DNA of 64,000 nucleotides, from assembly GCF_010015445.1 (NCBI RefSeq), contig NC_053119.1, forward strand, positions 26,008,383 through 26,072,382, read 5' to 3'. The position numbers were made by a program, and so were the translations under genes. Shown piece by piece: positions 40,201-48,933 of this stretch. This stretch comes from Perca fluviatilis. Lineage: Eukaryota; Chordata; Actinopteri; Perciformes; Percidae. Positions within the stretch are counted from its first letter, which is position 1. Every line of letters starts with the position of its first letter. Below the pieces are notes generated by a model that did no database searches, was not told the origin of the DNA, and saw nothing but the letters and a program-made list of their open reading frames with translations.

Positions 40201-43200
40201 GCCTGGCTCTGTCCAAGGATAACAAAACCTGCCTACCAACACTTCTAAAGTTCATTAATTAACATTTTATACATCTACAAAAACTGGAACTTGTCCTTTT
40301 CTTGAGGTTGCCGGGAAACTAGTGGAGAAATTACTGAGTTACTGACGCTTTACCATTCGTCCTTTGTGTAATTTGATATGTGTTACATGTTTTGGAACAT
40401 TGCATTATAAATCCGATATCTGAAACACTGTTCCTACTGTGGTTTTTACTCAAAAAAGTTTTTTACTAAACAAAGACAAACACAGTGTCTAGGCTGTAAA
40501 AACCTGGAGGACTTCTGGCAAATCTAGCTCACTCCACAATGTAACCCACACTATATTTTGAGAAAATGAATACAGACTTTTGGGGGCAATGTGGAAAAGC
40601 ATTCATATTTTACAAGACATGCTTTTATCAGACATACACAATTCAAGACCTGATTTTCTTTTTATTAAAGATTATTTTTGGGGCATTTTAGGCATTTAAT
40701 TGACAGGAAGCTGAAGACAGGAAAGGGGAGAGAAGGGGAATGACATGCACCAAAGGCACACGGGTCGGAATTGAACCCGCGGCCGCTGCGGTAAGGACTG
40801 AGCCTTTGTACATGAGGTGCACGCTCAACCAGGTGAGCTACCAAGGTGCACCTAAGACCTGCTTTTAAATAATAATACATTTGTTTCTCAAGAATGGAGA
40901 TAAAATATGTGAGATAAGTAATGACAAGAAAAGGTTCCATTTACTGATGGGATGCAAGACAAGTTATGGCAGCTTTGGTAGGAAGAGAAACAAAGTGGGC
41001 ATTTTAACATGGGCAGTAATGAAAAGACTGTAGCGTGGAGCTACGGTGCTGCCCACTGACAGGCGCCTGGCAGCAGAGAGGAGAGACTCCTGACAGATTT
41101 CTCCCAGAGCACAGAAGACACAAAAGACTGCGAGTGTTTTGATGCACTGCTGATACTGTTGTAGAACCTTTACACAATGAAAGTTAAAAAGGATGCAGAC
41201 AGTAAAGAAGAACCAAAAAAGAACCTACCCCCCCAAAAAAAAGATAACCAAAAACTACAGCATGGAAACAAGGGCATAAAGCTCATGACTGATTATGGTC
41301 TTATTTCAATTGACAACTAAACAGACCTAAACACTTACATGCTAGTGGATAAACGCCACTCACCATTCACCGTCACACTGGCATGAAAACAGTGGCTTGT
41401 TTTTCATGTCATATCATGTCTTGCCTGGGGATGAAAGAACAATATTCATGGAGAGATGAGGAGGTGGATACAGTGATGGGGTGTTTTATTTTCTATGTTG
41501 AATTATACATTAGCCAAAGTCTCTCCAGACCAGACATTTCAGTCAGTAAGACAAATGAGCCCAATATCCATGGCAATTACTGGCGTGACGCAGTCTGTAC
41601 GTTTACAGCGATGCCCTGTGTGCTCTGAGGGGAAACCAGTTAGTCACACTAACACTCACTAGCTTCAAATCAAGTCCAACTTACAGGATATGAAGAATGT
41701 CCTAGGATGCCTCTTAAAACCCCATGTGTTTCCTCTGCAGCCACATGACTAAAACATATGACATGCAGGTACTTTGGTCAACATAACGCTTACTGGATAC
41801 GAGATAACAAAGGAATGACTTGCCTGACCTGAATACAAATAGAGATAAAATAGATGGTTTTGGACTAAGTGAGCACAACAGCACAGAGCTGACTGAACAT
41901 CTAAACATTTGCTTTGATATGATTACACTAGTGCAGCCATTGGCAGATTAAAAAAATTATCCATTGATAAAACACATTTGCAGAATGTCTAATACCAGTG
42001 TGGCGGAATTTTTTATGTATTGTATGAATGAAATATGAATAGAAAAGTGCAATGAACATGAAAACTGTACTCTGGAGCTGCCAAACAGGGGAAAAAGACT
42101 GGGTGATCTTCAGGTCATTTCTCACCAGACATAAAAAAAATAGGACATACTGAGAAATGGCTACATGTTCAAGGCTACTAAAATTCAAAACTACTTAAGT
42201 CAAAATTACCAAATATTATACTTTCCCATAGATAACAAGCAGTGTCTGTGTAAGATTCAGTGGCACAGAGAGGCACTTGGTAAGACAGGATAAAAGATAA
42301 TGTAAGCACATCAAAGTTAACATGACAAGGACACAATGACTGTGGGTGACAGGACACTATGTAGCTAACTTTATAATGTTAAAACGGTACGTCATGTGTG
42401 GGATGGTGCTCTTTGGGAAGCGTCTGATCAAATCTGCATGATGACAAAAGAAAGCGTTGGCATGAAAGACATGAATAAAGATACGTTAGTAAGTAACATT
42501 AGCCTACTTATGGCTTTATATCGCCTGTAGTATTGGCCAGTGTTTTTTTACGAATGGGAATAACATAAATGGGAATAATATTTTGCTATATGATGAGATC
42601 TTCTGGATTACGAGAAGAGATACCCAATGAGAATTTGTGCCCATGTCTTTTTATCCTCATAAGAGAGGGAGAGCCTGGATGATCACCCTTCAATCATGAC
42701 AGTTAACAGATGATGATGCCCTCTAGAGCAGGGGTCACCAACGTGTTGCCCGAGGGACACCAGGTAGCCCCCAAGGACCACATGAGTAGCCCTCAGGCCT
42801 GTTCTAAAAATGAAAATTGAATATTGATATTATCTGTTTCCCACCTTGTTAAGTCATTGTTGATAATTATTGTGAAAAATCATTAACATGATCAGTGTCT
42901 CCACATAGATGATTATAACATCATAACATAATCATATATAACTAAAGGCAAACTGAGCAAATTTGTTATTTCAGAAGAGTGTATCAAACTGGTAGCCCTT
43001 CGTATGACTCAGTACCCATGAAGTAGCTCTCATTTTCAAAAAGGTTGGTGACCCCTGCTCTAGAGGATAAAAGGACAAAGAACGCAGCAGTTAAAGCATC
43101 CCATGTCATTGAAAAGTGATTGTCATGAGGTAAAGGTTAATTCAATTCAATTTTATTTATAGTATCAAATCATAACACGAGTTATCTCTAGACACTTTAC

Positions 43201-46200
43201 AGATAGAGTAGGTCTAGACCACACTCTATAATTTACAAAGCCCCAACAATTACAGTAATTCCCTCAAGAGCAAGCAGTGCGACAGTGGCGAGGAAAAACT
43301 CCCTCTTAATGCTGGCGTTTCCAGGTTTTTCATATCCACGTATATGCATACCGGTAAGCTCTTGGAATTGAGGTGCAAATAAAAAAACTGACATGGCAAT
43401 ATGGTGGCTGGCAAAAGGCGAGGACCATGTAAATTTCTAGAAAAGACCACCAAACACACACCTTCATCTTAATCTGGGATCTCAAAATGTGTGATGGGAG
43501 GATAAAAGCAAAAGTGTACATGTTAATGATAAAGAGCAAAGTAAATGAGGTAAACGACCATAAGAAAAAGTGGAAAAAAAAGTGTTTGAAAAGATAAAGG
43601 AGAATGCAGTGAAAAAGTGCACTGAGGCAAAAAAATAAGACTCCGTATGTCTGAGAGCTGCTGAACTAACTGTCAACCCCAAAAGGTGTTGAAGCTGTAA
43701 AGAAACGGAGAGAAAGCTGAATTATTTCCAAAGTAAAACGACACACACAAAATACTTTAACAGCTGGCTCCAGGTCGCACGGGCCACTACTGATTTATAT
43801 TGAGGAGGGAAAGTGGCGGGCAGATGTTGAGAGGCCTGTGTGCGCATGGGTGTATGGTTGTGCCTGAGTGAATACACCCGTGAGTCTGTGGGGGTTGGAG
43901 TACATGGGTGTGCGTGAGAGGGCGAGTGTGTATGCATACATGGGTGTGTGTGTATTAATTGGTCAGCAGTTTGAGACTTTGTCTGGCAGGAGTGATAAAA
44001 CGGGGCCATTAAAATCCTGCATTTAAATCCAACACCCATGCCTCTCCATAAAGTTGCCATTACTAATTAAGGCGTGACTTTCTTCTCTTCTTTCTCCCAC
44101 TCCCTCCTCCCCTCAATCACACCGTTTAATGGCCAACACTTTCCTTCATTCTGTCACATGGCGAAAGCAAGAAATGTTTTCCGTTAGGCTAGTGGAAAGG
44201 TCCTGTGTGTCACCGACAAAGATCCAGATGACATTTAAGAAAATCACAAGTCTTCTTTCATCTTATGTAATCTATTAAACAAAAAAACAGTCATCACTCT
44301 GAAGAGAGTTTATTTGAAGTTAATTGAAGAAAAACATTGACGCAGAGCGTATAAGTGGAAAGGTTCAGTCAGAGTGCAGGTTTAGTAACTTCTACTCATC
44401 CTAACAACAATCTTCTCATTCATTGACCTGCTGTTCATGCATACACATTCAGTTTTTTCCATCCCCTTAGGAAAGGCACAGGTTATTTCTAACCTGTCCC
44501 TTTTGGTCTCTAAGGCTGTCTATGTTCCGCCTTCCCGCAGCAATTCTCCCTAATTCCTTTACACGGGAAAGAAAGAGGCAAACACAGAGAGAACAAGGGC
44601 TCTCTTTCTTTTTTTCTTGCAAAAATGTAACTTTCAGAGTGCGCTTGTGTATCTGATATTTCCACCCTTTTATTTCTATATAACAAGCGCTGCTAAACAA
44701 TTACTTTCCCAAAGGAACAGCCCACCTTTGACCATGCAATCACAGCTTGGCACCGAACACAGAAGAAAGAGCTGTGCATCCACGCTATCTGCTCTTTAAC
44801 AAATGAGTGCCTGGGTTTCTGAGGATTTATGTGAGCCCTGGGCTTATGCTGTTGTGGGCCGGTCACGGTAAATCTGCTATTTTTGTCAAGGTGTGAAATG
44901 TATTCCGCTGTTAAATCACACACAGGGGCCTAACTAAGACAGCGCAGCATACACACATGCACACTATCTTGATTTGCTGCATGACTTTTATACGCTTCAT
45001 TAAACTGTTTCTACAAGTACAAACCCACTTTGATGGCCTCATGAGTAGTTGGCTGAGGGTGGGGGGTGGTGGGGAGACAGAGAGAAGGATTTCAGACAAT
45101 CACATAAACACTCTTCTGGATGATTTTAAAGAGAAATACCACGCGGTAGAAATAACCTTTGGTTTCAACGCCATTAATCCGACTTGCTAGTGCGAAAGAC
45201 GATGTGTATATATATTAGCAGCTGCACCCTTTTCTTCCATTTTAAAAAGGGCCAGTTCCTTCCACAGTTCCTTCCACTGTCCACCCAGGGAAGCTGAAGA
45301 CAGCTATGTGTCTCCTCTAATACAGACATCTTCAACAGGGGGTCCTGGACCCCTAGCGGGTCCTCAGAGTAGCCGCAGGGGGGGCCACCAAATTATTGTT
45401 TGGTAGTTTCAAAAATACATGTCTGAAAATATACATTAACATGATTCCAAACAATTATTTGTAAAGATAAATCTTTTTTTAATTTACACAACATTGATGA
45501 TAGGCTTACTGGCCTATAGGTGAGGTAGCATCCACAGATACAGTTAATCTTAAGGATTCAATGTGCCACATTTAACATTAAAACATAAATATATGAATAT
45601 GTCAACAATTATTATTTAATTAGCTTAGTATTGTATGCACCATAAAAAGGTATGTATGAAGGCTCTAGAATGCCCTACACGTTATTGTAGGCCCATTTTA
45701 ATATGCAACTCAATTTTATACAATATAAAGTAAGGTCCCTGCTCCATCTCTTTTTCAGCTGAGGGGTCCTTGGCCTAAAAAACGTTGAAGACCCCTGCTC
45801 TAATACAATGCAATAACAATGCAAGGGTCTGTTTTTTTGTTGGTATGATGCTATAGGTACCAGTGAGAGGATTAAATATGATCCAGGAAGTCAGGTTGAA
45901 ATAATTTATGCATGTATTATCCATTTTAAGGCTGCTCTAATCAACACGGTCATATTGACAGCCTAAAAAAAGACTGCGCAATGTGATCGGGGTTAGTTGT
46001 AGTGCCCACAGTTCTACGGCGCGCTTTATTGTCTTTCAGCTAATTTTAGTCTGACCTGCAACTTCAATGTTTTGGCTCACTATCTCCCCTCTCATTAAAC
46101 CTGTTCTCAGCCATAGCAGGCAGCCATATTTAGTGTGAAAGTTTTGATAAACAGACTGTACACTACCTGGCCAGAACGGCAGGCGGACAAAAGCTAGTGA

Positions 46201-47191
46201 ACATATATAGTGGAGCATTTAGCAGCTAAAGAGACAGATGTTCACCTTGGGAGTTGTGAAAACCAAAACAGAGCTAAAAAGGAGAGTGAATATTGAACCT
46301 ACATTCATCAGGTCGCCAGAAACATGACTCTAAATTAAAGCCGACGTTGCTCCCTGTCTGCTGGATGTGTAGGTTGTATGCTATCATTTTTTCACCAAAT
46401 GAACTTTAGAAGGTAATAATATGCCAATGGTGTGTTTACAATAAATGCAGGTTTGATTAGTTATTCCAACGACAATCATTTTTATCGTCCCTCTCAATGA
46501 GCATGAGATACAAACTAGAATTACACTGTGCCAATGCAGCTGTCTCATTGAAATCAATGAGGAGTGTGCAATAATGGTATGAACACCATCCAGCTCCAGA
46601 ACCCCAACCTCCACACTGTTGGTTACCTTCAAAGCATTACATGACCTCCCCAATTACATTTCTGAGCTCCTTGTTCCTCACTCCACTACACGCAGATCCT
46701 CGAACCTTGGTCTTTTATCTATTCCTCGCTCCAACTACAAAACCAAAGGTGATCGTGCAGTTGCCATTTTAGCTCCAACCCTCTGGAGTCTTCTCCGTCA
46801 GTCTGTCAGGGCTGCTGAATCTCTGGACTTTTTAAGCGTCTTTTAAAAACCCACCTTTATAATTTAGCCTTTGTGTAAAGGGCTACACCCCAATTATGCT
46901 GTATTCTAAATTTAATTAGTATTTTGTAATTCATGTTTCTTTTTATTCATTTATTCATATATATTGTGCATGTGTGTGAAGCCCTTTGTAACTGCGTGTT
47001 TTTATAAGTGCTATATAAATAAAGTGTTACTTACTTACTTAATGTGTATCTCACCAACTCAGTTTGCCCTCTACACAGGCTCTCCAAATAAAGTTTAATT
47101 TGTTTGCCACTGGGATGTGGCCGTCATGGGCTGTAATTTATTAGTCACACACAAAAAAAAAAAAAAAAAAAAAAACACCCAAAAAAAAACA

Positions 47192-47231
<40 letters not shown>

Positions 47232-47427
47232 ACAAAAAAAAAACATGCACATAAAAAACAAAAAAAAATGTGCTGACAAAAAAAAAACAGCTTCACATTA
47301 ACACATTCCATATCAAACACAACAACACCCCCCACCACCACCCCCCCCCCCTACCCCAACACCAACCACAACCCCCACAAACACACACACACACACACAC
47401 AAAAAAAAAAAAAAAAACACAAAAAAA

Positions 47428-47461
<34 letters not shown>

Positions 47462-48104
47462 ACACACCACAACACACTTCAGCATGGTGTTCCTCACATC
47501 ACCCTGTCAACACCTTTCTTAAAACTGGCATCCAGGAGCAGCCACTCTGAATAACACTGAACAGACTGAAGGTTTGAGACACACAAGAGAAACACAGAAA
47601 AGTAAGAGTACATACTGTTTTATTTCACTGCTCATTTGTCATTTTTCTAAACTTCGCTCTATCTTTATTTTTATTCTATAATATTCTATAGTATTCTCTG
47701 TGTTAGATGCTTTCTGGAGACATAGGCGCAGAAGCATTTCACTGCTTGGTGTACTGCGTATGATTGTGTTTGTAACTAATACAAGTTGAAAAAAGAAAAT
47801 ATAGTTATAGTTAAAGAAAGTTTAGTACCAGTATATATATGTACAAAGCCAGGAAGAAACTAACAAGAACTAATAGGACGACAGAAATATATGTAAAGGA
47901 AATTAGCCAGAGGCACTCAGAGCACACAGAGTTTGCGGGGGATAAAGATAGACTGGGAAAGAAGCAAGAAATGATTAACCTTCAGGGTGCAGAAATGACA
48001 GTGCAGTTTTGTGAAGCAAGAGAGCAACTCCAGCAGTACTGCTGCTGCTCTGCTGATGATCATGGTCACCGTGATGGTGATGACCTGGGGCTTGTTAAGA
48101 GATT

Positions 48105-48192
<88 letters not shown>

Positions 48193-48933
48193 AGTGATCT
48201 CGTTTTTTCATCTGCCCTCCCACTCAAAGTACAGACTCAGAAGAGGCGTGTGGGCTCTAGTTTGAAACTTCATCTAGAAATTAAGCCCCACTCATCTCTG
48301 AGCTTTGCCTGAGGTGCAGAACACAACTACTGAGAGAGAAATGGTGCAGAGGAGAGTGGAAGCGAATGATAGGGAACACGGAAAGTTAGAGAAGAAGAGG
48401 TACAGAACAAAGATACAGAGGGAGGAAAAAACAATGAGAAACGCAGTGGGAGTGTAAGATGGAGGAGTGGGATGACAGATGGAGGAATAGAAAGAAAATA
48501 GAAGAGAAAAGGTTGCTCTAAAACCATTGGTAGGGAAATTCAGTGCGAGGGCATTCATTGCATGCAGTTTTGATCAGATGAGACCATGGAAAAAGGAGGA
48601 AAATGCAGAGTAATGTACAGCAAAGGAGGGAAAGGGGATCTTTCTACTTCAAACGTTTCCCTTCAATTGTCGGCAGGTCAGCCACCACTCCCGACACTGT
48701 TAAACACAGGGTACGAGTGAAAGGTGAAAGTCCAAAGACACCATTTTCATATGCTAAGAGTCTGCCAGAATGAAACCACTGGGAGGGAATAGAGATGCAG
48801 ATGGAGAGGCAGAATAGAGGAAGTGAGCTCACGTGATCGGATGGGTCCACTTACCCCAACCTCCACGTGATCCGAGCCCTTGTCATCCTGCTTGTGGAGA
48901 ATCTCAAAGTAGTATCGTCTGGACGAGATTAGG
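24033..48933 (-). CDS. b4galnt4: B4GALNT4, 13 C-terminal coding exons (gene 5'-partial)
   Basis: Joined exons on the minus strand: 48933-48855, 34352-34286, 31922-31758, 31428-31319, 30663-30563, 30313-30240, 30096-28551, 28091-27712, 26716-26563, 26447-26375, 25651-25498, 25194-25068, 24147-24033. The sum is 3145 nt: one base completing a codon plus 1048 codons including stop, all frames consistent. The enzyme is a Golgi type II membrane glycosyltransferase that transfers GalNAc beta-1,4 to GlcNAc to form LacdiNAc. Visible here are the end of the PA14 region, the stem, a very long low-complexity exon, and a C-terminal catalytic domain of the chondroitin GalNAc-transferase type with CDLHIHFP and WGGEDW motifs. 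Conserved phrases such as [21 protein letters not shown] and [13 protein letters not shown], and the order of the acidic segment, match B4GALNT4 better than B4GALNT3. The N-terminal exons lie beyond 64000. Confidence 0.93.
25068..25194 (-). CDS. b4galnt4: b4galnt4 exon: WGGEDW catalytic segment
   Basis: The exon encodes [18 protein letters not shown], then [26 protein letters not shown] is the acceptor/catalytic motif shared by beta-4-type GalNAc and Gal transferases. The donor is GTAACC at 25066-25067; the acceptor AG is at 25195-25196. Phases join both neighbours exactly. Confidence 0.95.
25498..25651 (-). CDS. b4galnt4: b4galnt4 exon: donor/metal-site segment
   Basis: The exon encodes [19 protein letters not shown], then [20 protein letters not shown] and QEPDG. 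The CDLHIHFP stretch sits where DXD-like metal-binding motifs lie in the related chondroitin transferases; that role is inferred from family position. Donor GT is at 25496-25497, acceptor AG at 25652-25653. Confidence 0.95.
26328..26361 (-). repeat. CA repeat next to a b4galnt4 5' splice site
   Basis: The plus strand reads (GT)17; on the transcript it is (CA)17, starting 12 nt downstream of the donor of exon 26375-26447. CA repeats bind hnRNP L and can modulate nearby exon use; the relevance here is inference. Confidence 0.85.
26375..26447 (-). CDS. b4galnt4: b4galnt4 exon: [15 protein letters not shown]
   Basis: A 73-nt exon encoding the NFERSAGLQ nucleotide-sugar-binding region typical of the family, ending in VDTIE. 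Its donor is GTTAGA (26373-26374), weaker than consensus, and in the transcript a CA-repeat tract begins only 12 nt into the intron (plus-strand 26328-26361). Confidence 0.94.
26563..26716 (-). CDS. b4galnt4: b4galnt4 exon: start of the catalytic domain
   Basis: The exon encodes [20 protein letters not shown], then the [14 protein letters not shown] strand and [11 protein letters not shown], the opening of the glycosyltransferase fold, with the conserved VDFES(E/D)D acidic motif. Acceptor AG is at 26717-26718, donor GT at 26561-26562. Confidence 0.95.
26808..27655. mobile_element. 848-bp hAT-like element with 8-bp TSD, in a b4galnt4 intron
   Basis: The element is bounded by exact 8-bp direct repeats CTTCTATA (26800-26807 and 27656-27663). 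Its ends are inverted: TAGGGCTGGACGAT on the left and ATCGTGCAGCCCTA on the right (one mismatch). Eight-bp duplications are the hAT signature. The inside carries GGTCCGAAATTAACACTCGG and GC-rich DNA that may be captured sequence. No transposase frame is visible, so it is non-autonomous. Confidence 0.85.
27712..28091 (-). CDS. b4galnt4: b4galnt4 exon: stem-to-catalytic linker
   Basis: The exon encodes [20 protein letters not shown], an [19 protein letters not shown] segment, an Ala/Pro/Ser-rich spacer with ASAPASAP, and then [14 protein letters not shown], which leads into the catalytic domain. The spacer is family-variable; the flanks are conserved. Donor GT is at 27710-27711, acceptor AG at 28092-28093. 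Confidence 0.94.
28551..30096 (-). CDS. b4galnt4: b4galnt4 large central exon (514 codons, low complexity)
   Basis: The 1546-nt exon starts with the last two bases of an Asp codon and [18 protein letters not shown]. It continues through a second acidic tract ([13 protein letters not shown]), a Gly-rich run, an Arg/Glu-rich run ([17 protein letters not shown]), a [11 protein letters not shown] motif that matches a conserved spot in human B4GALNT4, and a Pro/Asp/Glu-rich run with repeated PDP motifs. The conserved block [30 protein letters not shown] closes it. Most of the exon is predicted disordered luminal stem. It appears clearly longer than the mammalian counterpart. Donor GTGAGT is at 28549-28550; acceptor AG at 30097-30098. 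Confidence 0.93.
30136..30171 (-). repeat. CA repeat inside a 143-bp b4galnt4 intron
   Basis: A GT array on the plus strand, interrupted once by TA, is CA in the transcript. It occupies a quarter of the very short intron between exons 30240-30313 and 28551-30096. Confidence 0.85.
30240..30313 (-). CDS. b4galnt4: b4galnt4 exon: [14 protein letters not shown]
   Basis: A 74-nt exon encoding [20 protein letters not shown] followed by PNPD. It matches the conserved [10 protein letters not shown] segment before the acidic region. Donor GTAACT is at 30238-30239, acceptor AG at 30314-30315. Confidence 0.95.
30563..30663 (-). CDS. b4galnt4: b4galnt4 exon: [18 protein letters not shown]
   Basis: A 101-nt exon encoding [20 protein letters not shown], then [13 protein letters not shown], nearly identical to the mammalian protein at this position. 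Donor GTAAGG is at 30561-30562; acceptor AG at 30664-30665. Confidence 0.96.
31083..31225 (-). mobile_element. tRNA-derived SINE, minus orientation
   Basis: The minus strand carries a consensus-perfect B box GGTTTGAGTCC (31191-31201), then GCATGTCATTCCCC and CTTCAGCTGTCCTATCA, ending in an AAAATAATCG tail. The 5' (A-box) part is diverged or missing. It lies in the intron between exons 30563-30663 and 31319-31428. Confidence 0.7.
31319..31428 (-). CDS. b4galnt4: b4galnt4 exon: [20 protein letters not shown]
   Basis: A 110-nt exon encoding [20 protein letters not shown], then [17 protein letters not shown]. The [16 protein letters not shown] stretch is conserved across B4GALNT4 orthologues. 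Donor GTAAGT is at 31317-31318, acceptor AG at 31429-31430. Confidence 0.96.
31758..31922 (-). CDS. b4galnt4: b4galnt4 exon: [18 protein letters not shown]
   Basis: A 165-nt exon encoding [20 protein letters not shown], then a Glu/Gly/Gln-rich stretch and [15 protein letters not shown]. The first and last blocks match B4GALNT4. Donor GTAAAT is at 31756-31757, acceptor AG at 31923-31924. Confidence 0.95.
34286..34352 (-). CDS. b4galnt4: b4galnt4 exon: [20 protein letters not shown]
   Basis: A 67-nt exon coding for 22 residues after the PA14 region ([20 protein letters not shown], then YT) plus the first base of an Asp codon. Acceptor AG is at 34353-34354; donor GTAAGA at 34284-34285. It follows a 14.5-kb intron. 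Confidence 0.94.
35740..35925. repeat. CACACG microsatellite with flanking repeat (copy A)
   Basis: (CACACG)n at about 35750-35790 and (CACG)n at about 35896-35912 flank a unit containing GGTCTCCACCCGATGCAATC and AAAGGCTACTGAAAAC. The motif CTCTGGTTCCAT follows each CA tract, so the unit is partly tandemly duplicated. An inverted relative is at 57373-57460. Confidence 0.6.
36752..36960. repeat. unclassified dispersed repeat (copy 1)
   Basis: Colinear with 53830-54010: both contain a C(C)AAAG.CTGAT...AGCTCCA...TGTCCAAAAAA...ACACAT.AATGAGC.ACAT series followed by CACT.TAG/ATGAAATG-like sequence. Family unknown to me. A TTTATTTATTTAACC motif common at fish repeat ends lies just upstream (36523-36541). 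Confidence 0.4.
37225..38315 (-). mobile_element. L2-type LINE, 5'-truncated reverse transcriptase remnant
   Basis: The minus-strand frame encodes the C-terminal half of an L2/Maui-like reverse transcriptase. It starts near [20 protein letters not shown] (catalytic Y-A-D-D present), then [56 protein letters not shown] and PRLWNKLP. Near 37504 a one-base loss in a C run shifts the frame and gives a stop at 37479-37481; the terminal part (a [22 protein letters not shown] stretch) continues in the next frame. The 3' end carries AAAGTGCTATATAAATAC and a (TGAT)n tail (37243-37270). The frame upstream of 38315 is host intron. The element cannot move on its own. Confidence 0.85.
39585..40330. repeat. 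older fish repeat split by a LINE insertion
   Basis: The left part (about 39585-39692, with CGAAGAGTTAGATGAGAAGA and ACGGTAAACATGAAGCTACC) and right part (from about 40181, GTTAGCTTAGCATAAAGCTAGCCTGG) look like one continuous fish repeat, going by memory of intact copies. They are separated by the LINE piece at 39693-40180. A relative in the opposite orientation lies at about 50760-50980. Confidence 0.5.
39693..40180 (+). mobile_element. non-LTR retrotransposon 3' fragment with TATC tail
   Basis: The start encodes [20 protein letters not shown], the typical C-terminus of fish CR1/L2/Rex-type reverse transcriptases. An AT-rich 3' UTR follows, with CCCAATTTGGGATTAATAAA and a (TATC)n tail (40134-40180). 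Confidence 0.7.
40658..40853 (-). mobile_element. full-length tRNA-derived SINE with TSD
   Basis: On the minus strand it begins with GGTAGCTCACCTGGTTGAGC (A box TAGCTCACCTGG fits TRGYNNANNNGG) and has the B box GGTTCAATTCC (40767-40777). The family body and an AATAATCTTTAATAAA-like tail follow. Thirteen-bp direct repeats AAGACCTG(A/C)TTTT lie at 40645-40657 and 40854-40866. It is the best copy of the family in the window. The tRNA-like head has no sign of being a working tRNA. Confidence 0.82.
42729..43057. mobile_element. 329-bp hAT-like MITE with palindromic 8-bp TSD
   Basis: The terminal inverted repeats CAGGGGTCACCAAC / GTTGGTGACCCCTG are perfect over 14 bp. The flanks are identical 8-bp duplications CTCTAGAG (42721-42728 and 43058-43065). 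There is no coding capacity. The body (GTAGCCCTCAGGCCTG) is familiar from fish and other vertebrate non-autonomous hAT elements. Confidence 0.88.
43139..43310 (-). mobile_element. fish LINE-like 3' fragment
   Basis: The sequence runs AATTCAATTTTATTTATAGT, then AGACACTTTACAGATAGAG, then GCGACAGTGGCGAGGAAAAA, a very frequent fish interspersed repeat that I read as the reverse complement of a LINE 3' region. Identification is from memory; no coding remnant was found. Confidence 0.5.
45323..45797. mobile_element. 475-bp hAT-like MITE with 8-bp TSD
   Basis: Exact 8-bp duplications CTCTAATA (45315-45322 and 45798-45805) flank ends CAGACATCTTCAAC and GTTGAAGACCCCTG, inverted repeats with a few mismatches near the tip. 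The subterminal GGGGTCC motifs occur at both ends. Non-autonomous. Confidence 0.82.
46618..47045 (+). mobile_element. L2-like LINE C-terminal and 3' UTR fragment
   Basis: The fragment encodes [20 protein letters not shown], then [17 protein letters not shown] and [19 protein letters not shown], a diverged L2-like reverse transcriptase C-terminus. A frameshift near 46820 moves the final [15 protein letters not shown] stretch out of frame. It ends with GTGCTATATAAATAAAGTG and a (TTAC)n tail. 5' truncated and dead. Confidence 0.7.
47147..47475. repeat. A/C-only low-complexity tract
   Basis: Over about 320 bp nearly every base on the plus strand is A or C: long A runs broken by CAC, then C runs, a CA repeat, and more A runs. 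A short normal patch (about 47280-47310) interrupts it. It could be an expanded repeat or may hold sequencing/assembly errors in homopolymers. Confidence 0.85.
48109..48191. repeat. (CA)41 microsatellite
   Basis: An uninterrupted CA array of 83 bp, about 660 bp from exon 48855-48933 on its downstream (intronic) side. Confidence 0.95.
48855..48933 (-). CDS. b4galnt4: b4galnt4 exon: end of PA14 region ([15 protein letters not shown])
   Basis: A 79-nt exon. The first base completes a codon, then [19 protein letters not shown] and SDHVEVG follow, ending exactly on a Gly codon. The RRYYFE(I/L)LHKQDD..SDHVEVGW block is the C-terminal strand region of the PA14 domain in B4GALNT3/4. Acceptor AG is at 48934-48935, donor GTAAGT at 48853-48854. 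It is isolated by two very long introns, which explains why no long frame marks it. Confidence 0.94.

Larger units (their letters stand above)
34353..48854 (-). other. b4galnt4: 14.5-kb b4galnt4 intron, repeat-rich
   Basis: This stretch lies between exons 48855-48933 and 34286-34352, whose phases join directly, so no exon is needed inside it. It hosts an L2-like LINE remnant, a SINE with target-site duplications, two hAT-like elements with 8-bp duplications, LINE 3' tails, and an A/C-only tract. Unlisted parts (roughly 38.5-39.6, 41.0-42.7 and 43.3-45.3 kb) hold nothing I recognise. Confidence 0.8.

Noticed and set aside
40767..40842. Possible tRNA gene (A and B boxes present)
   Set aside because: The boxes belong to a SINE head with the family body and target duplications; I could not fold a credible cloverleaf and two relatives exist in the window.
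47147..47475. Poly(A) tail of a processed pseudogene
   Set aside because: No coding remnant precedes it in either direction; the A runs are broken by C and alternate with C runs.
24033..48933. Assignment to B4GALNT3 instead of B4GALNT4
   Set aside because: The paralogues share the catalytic end, but the [34 protein letters not shown] and FPGVFL blocks fit B4GALNT4 as I remember it. An alignment to both would settle it.
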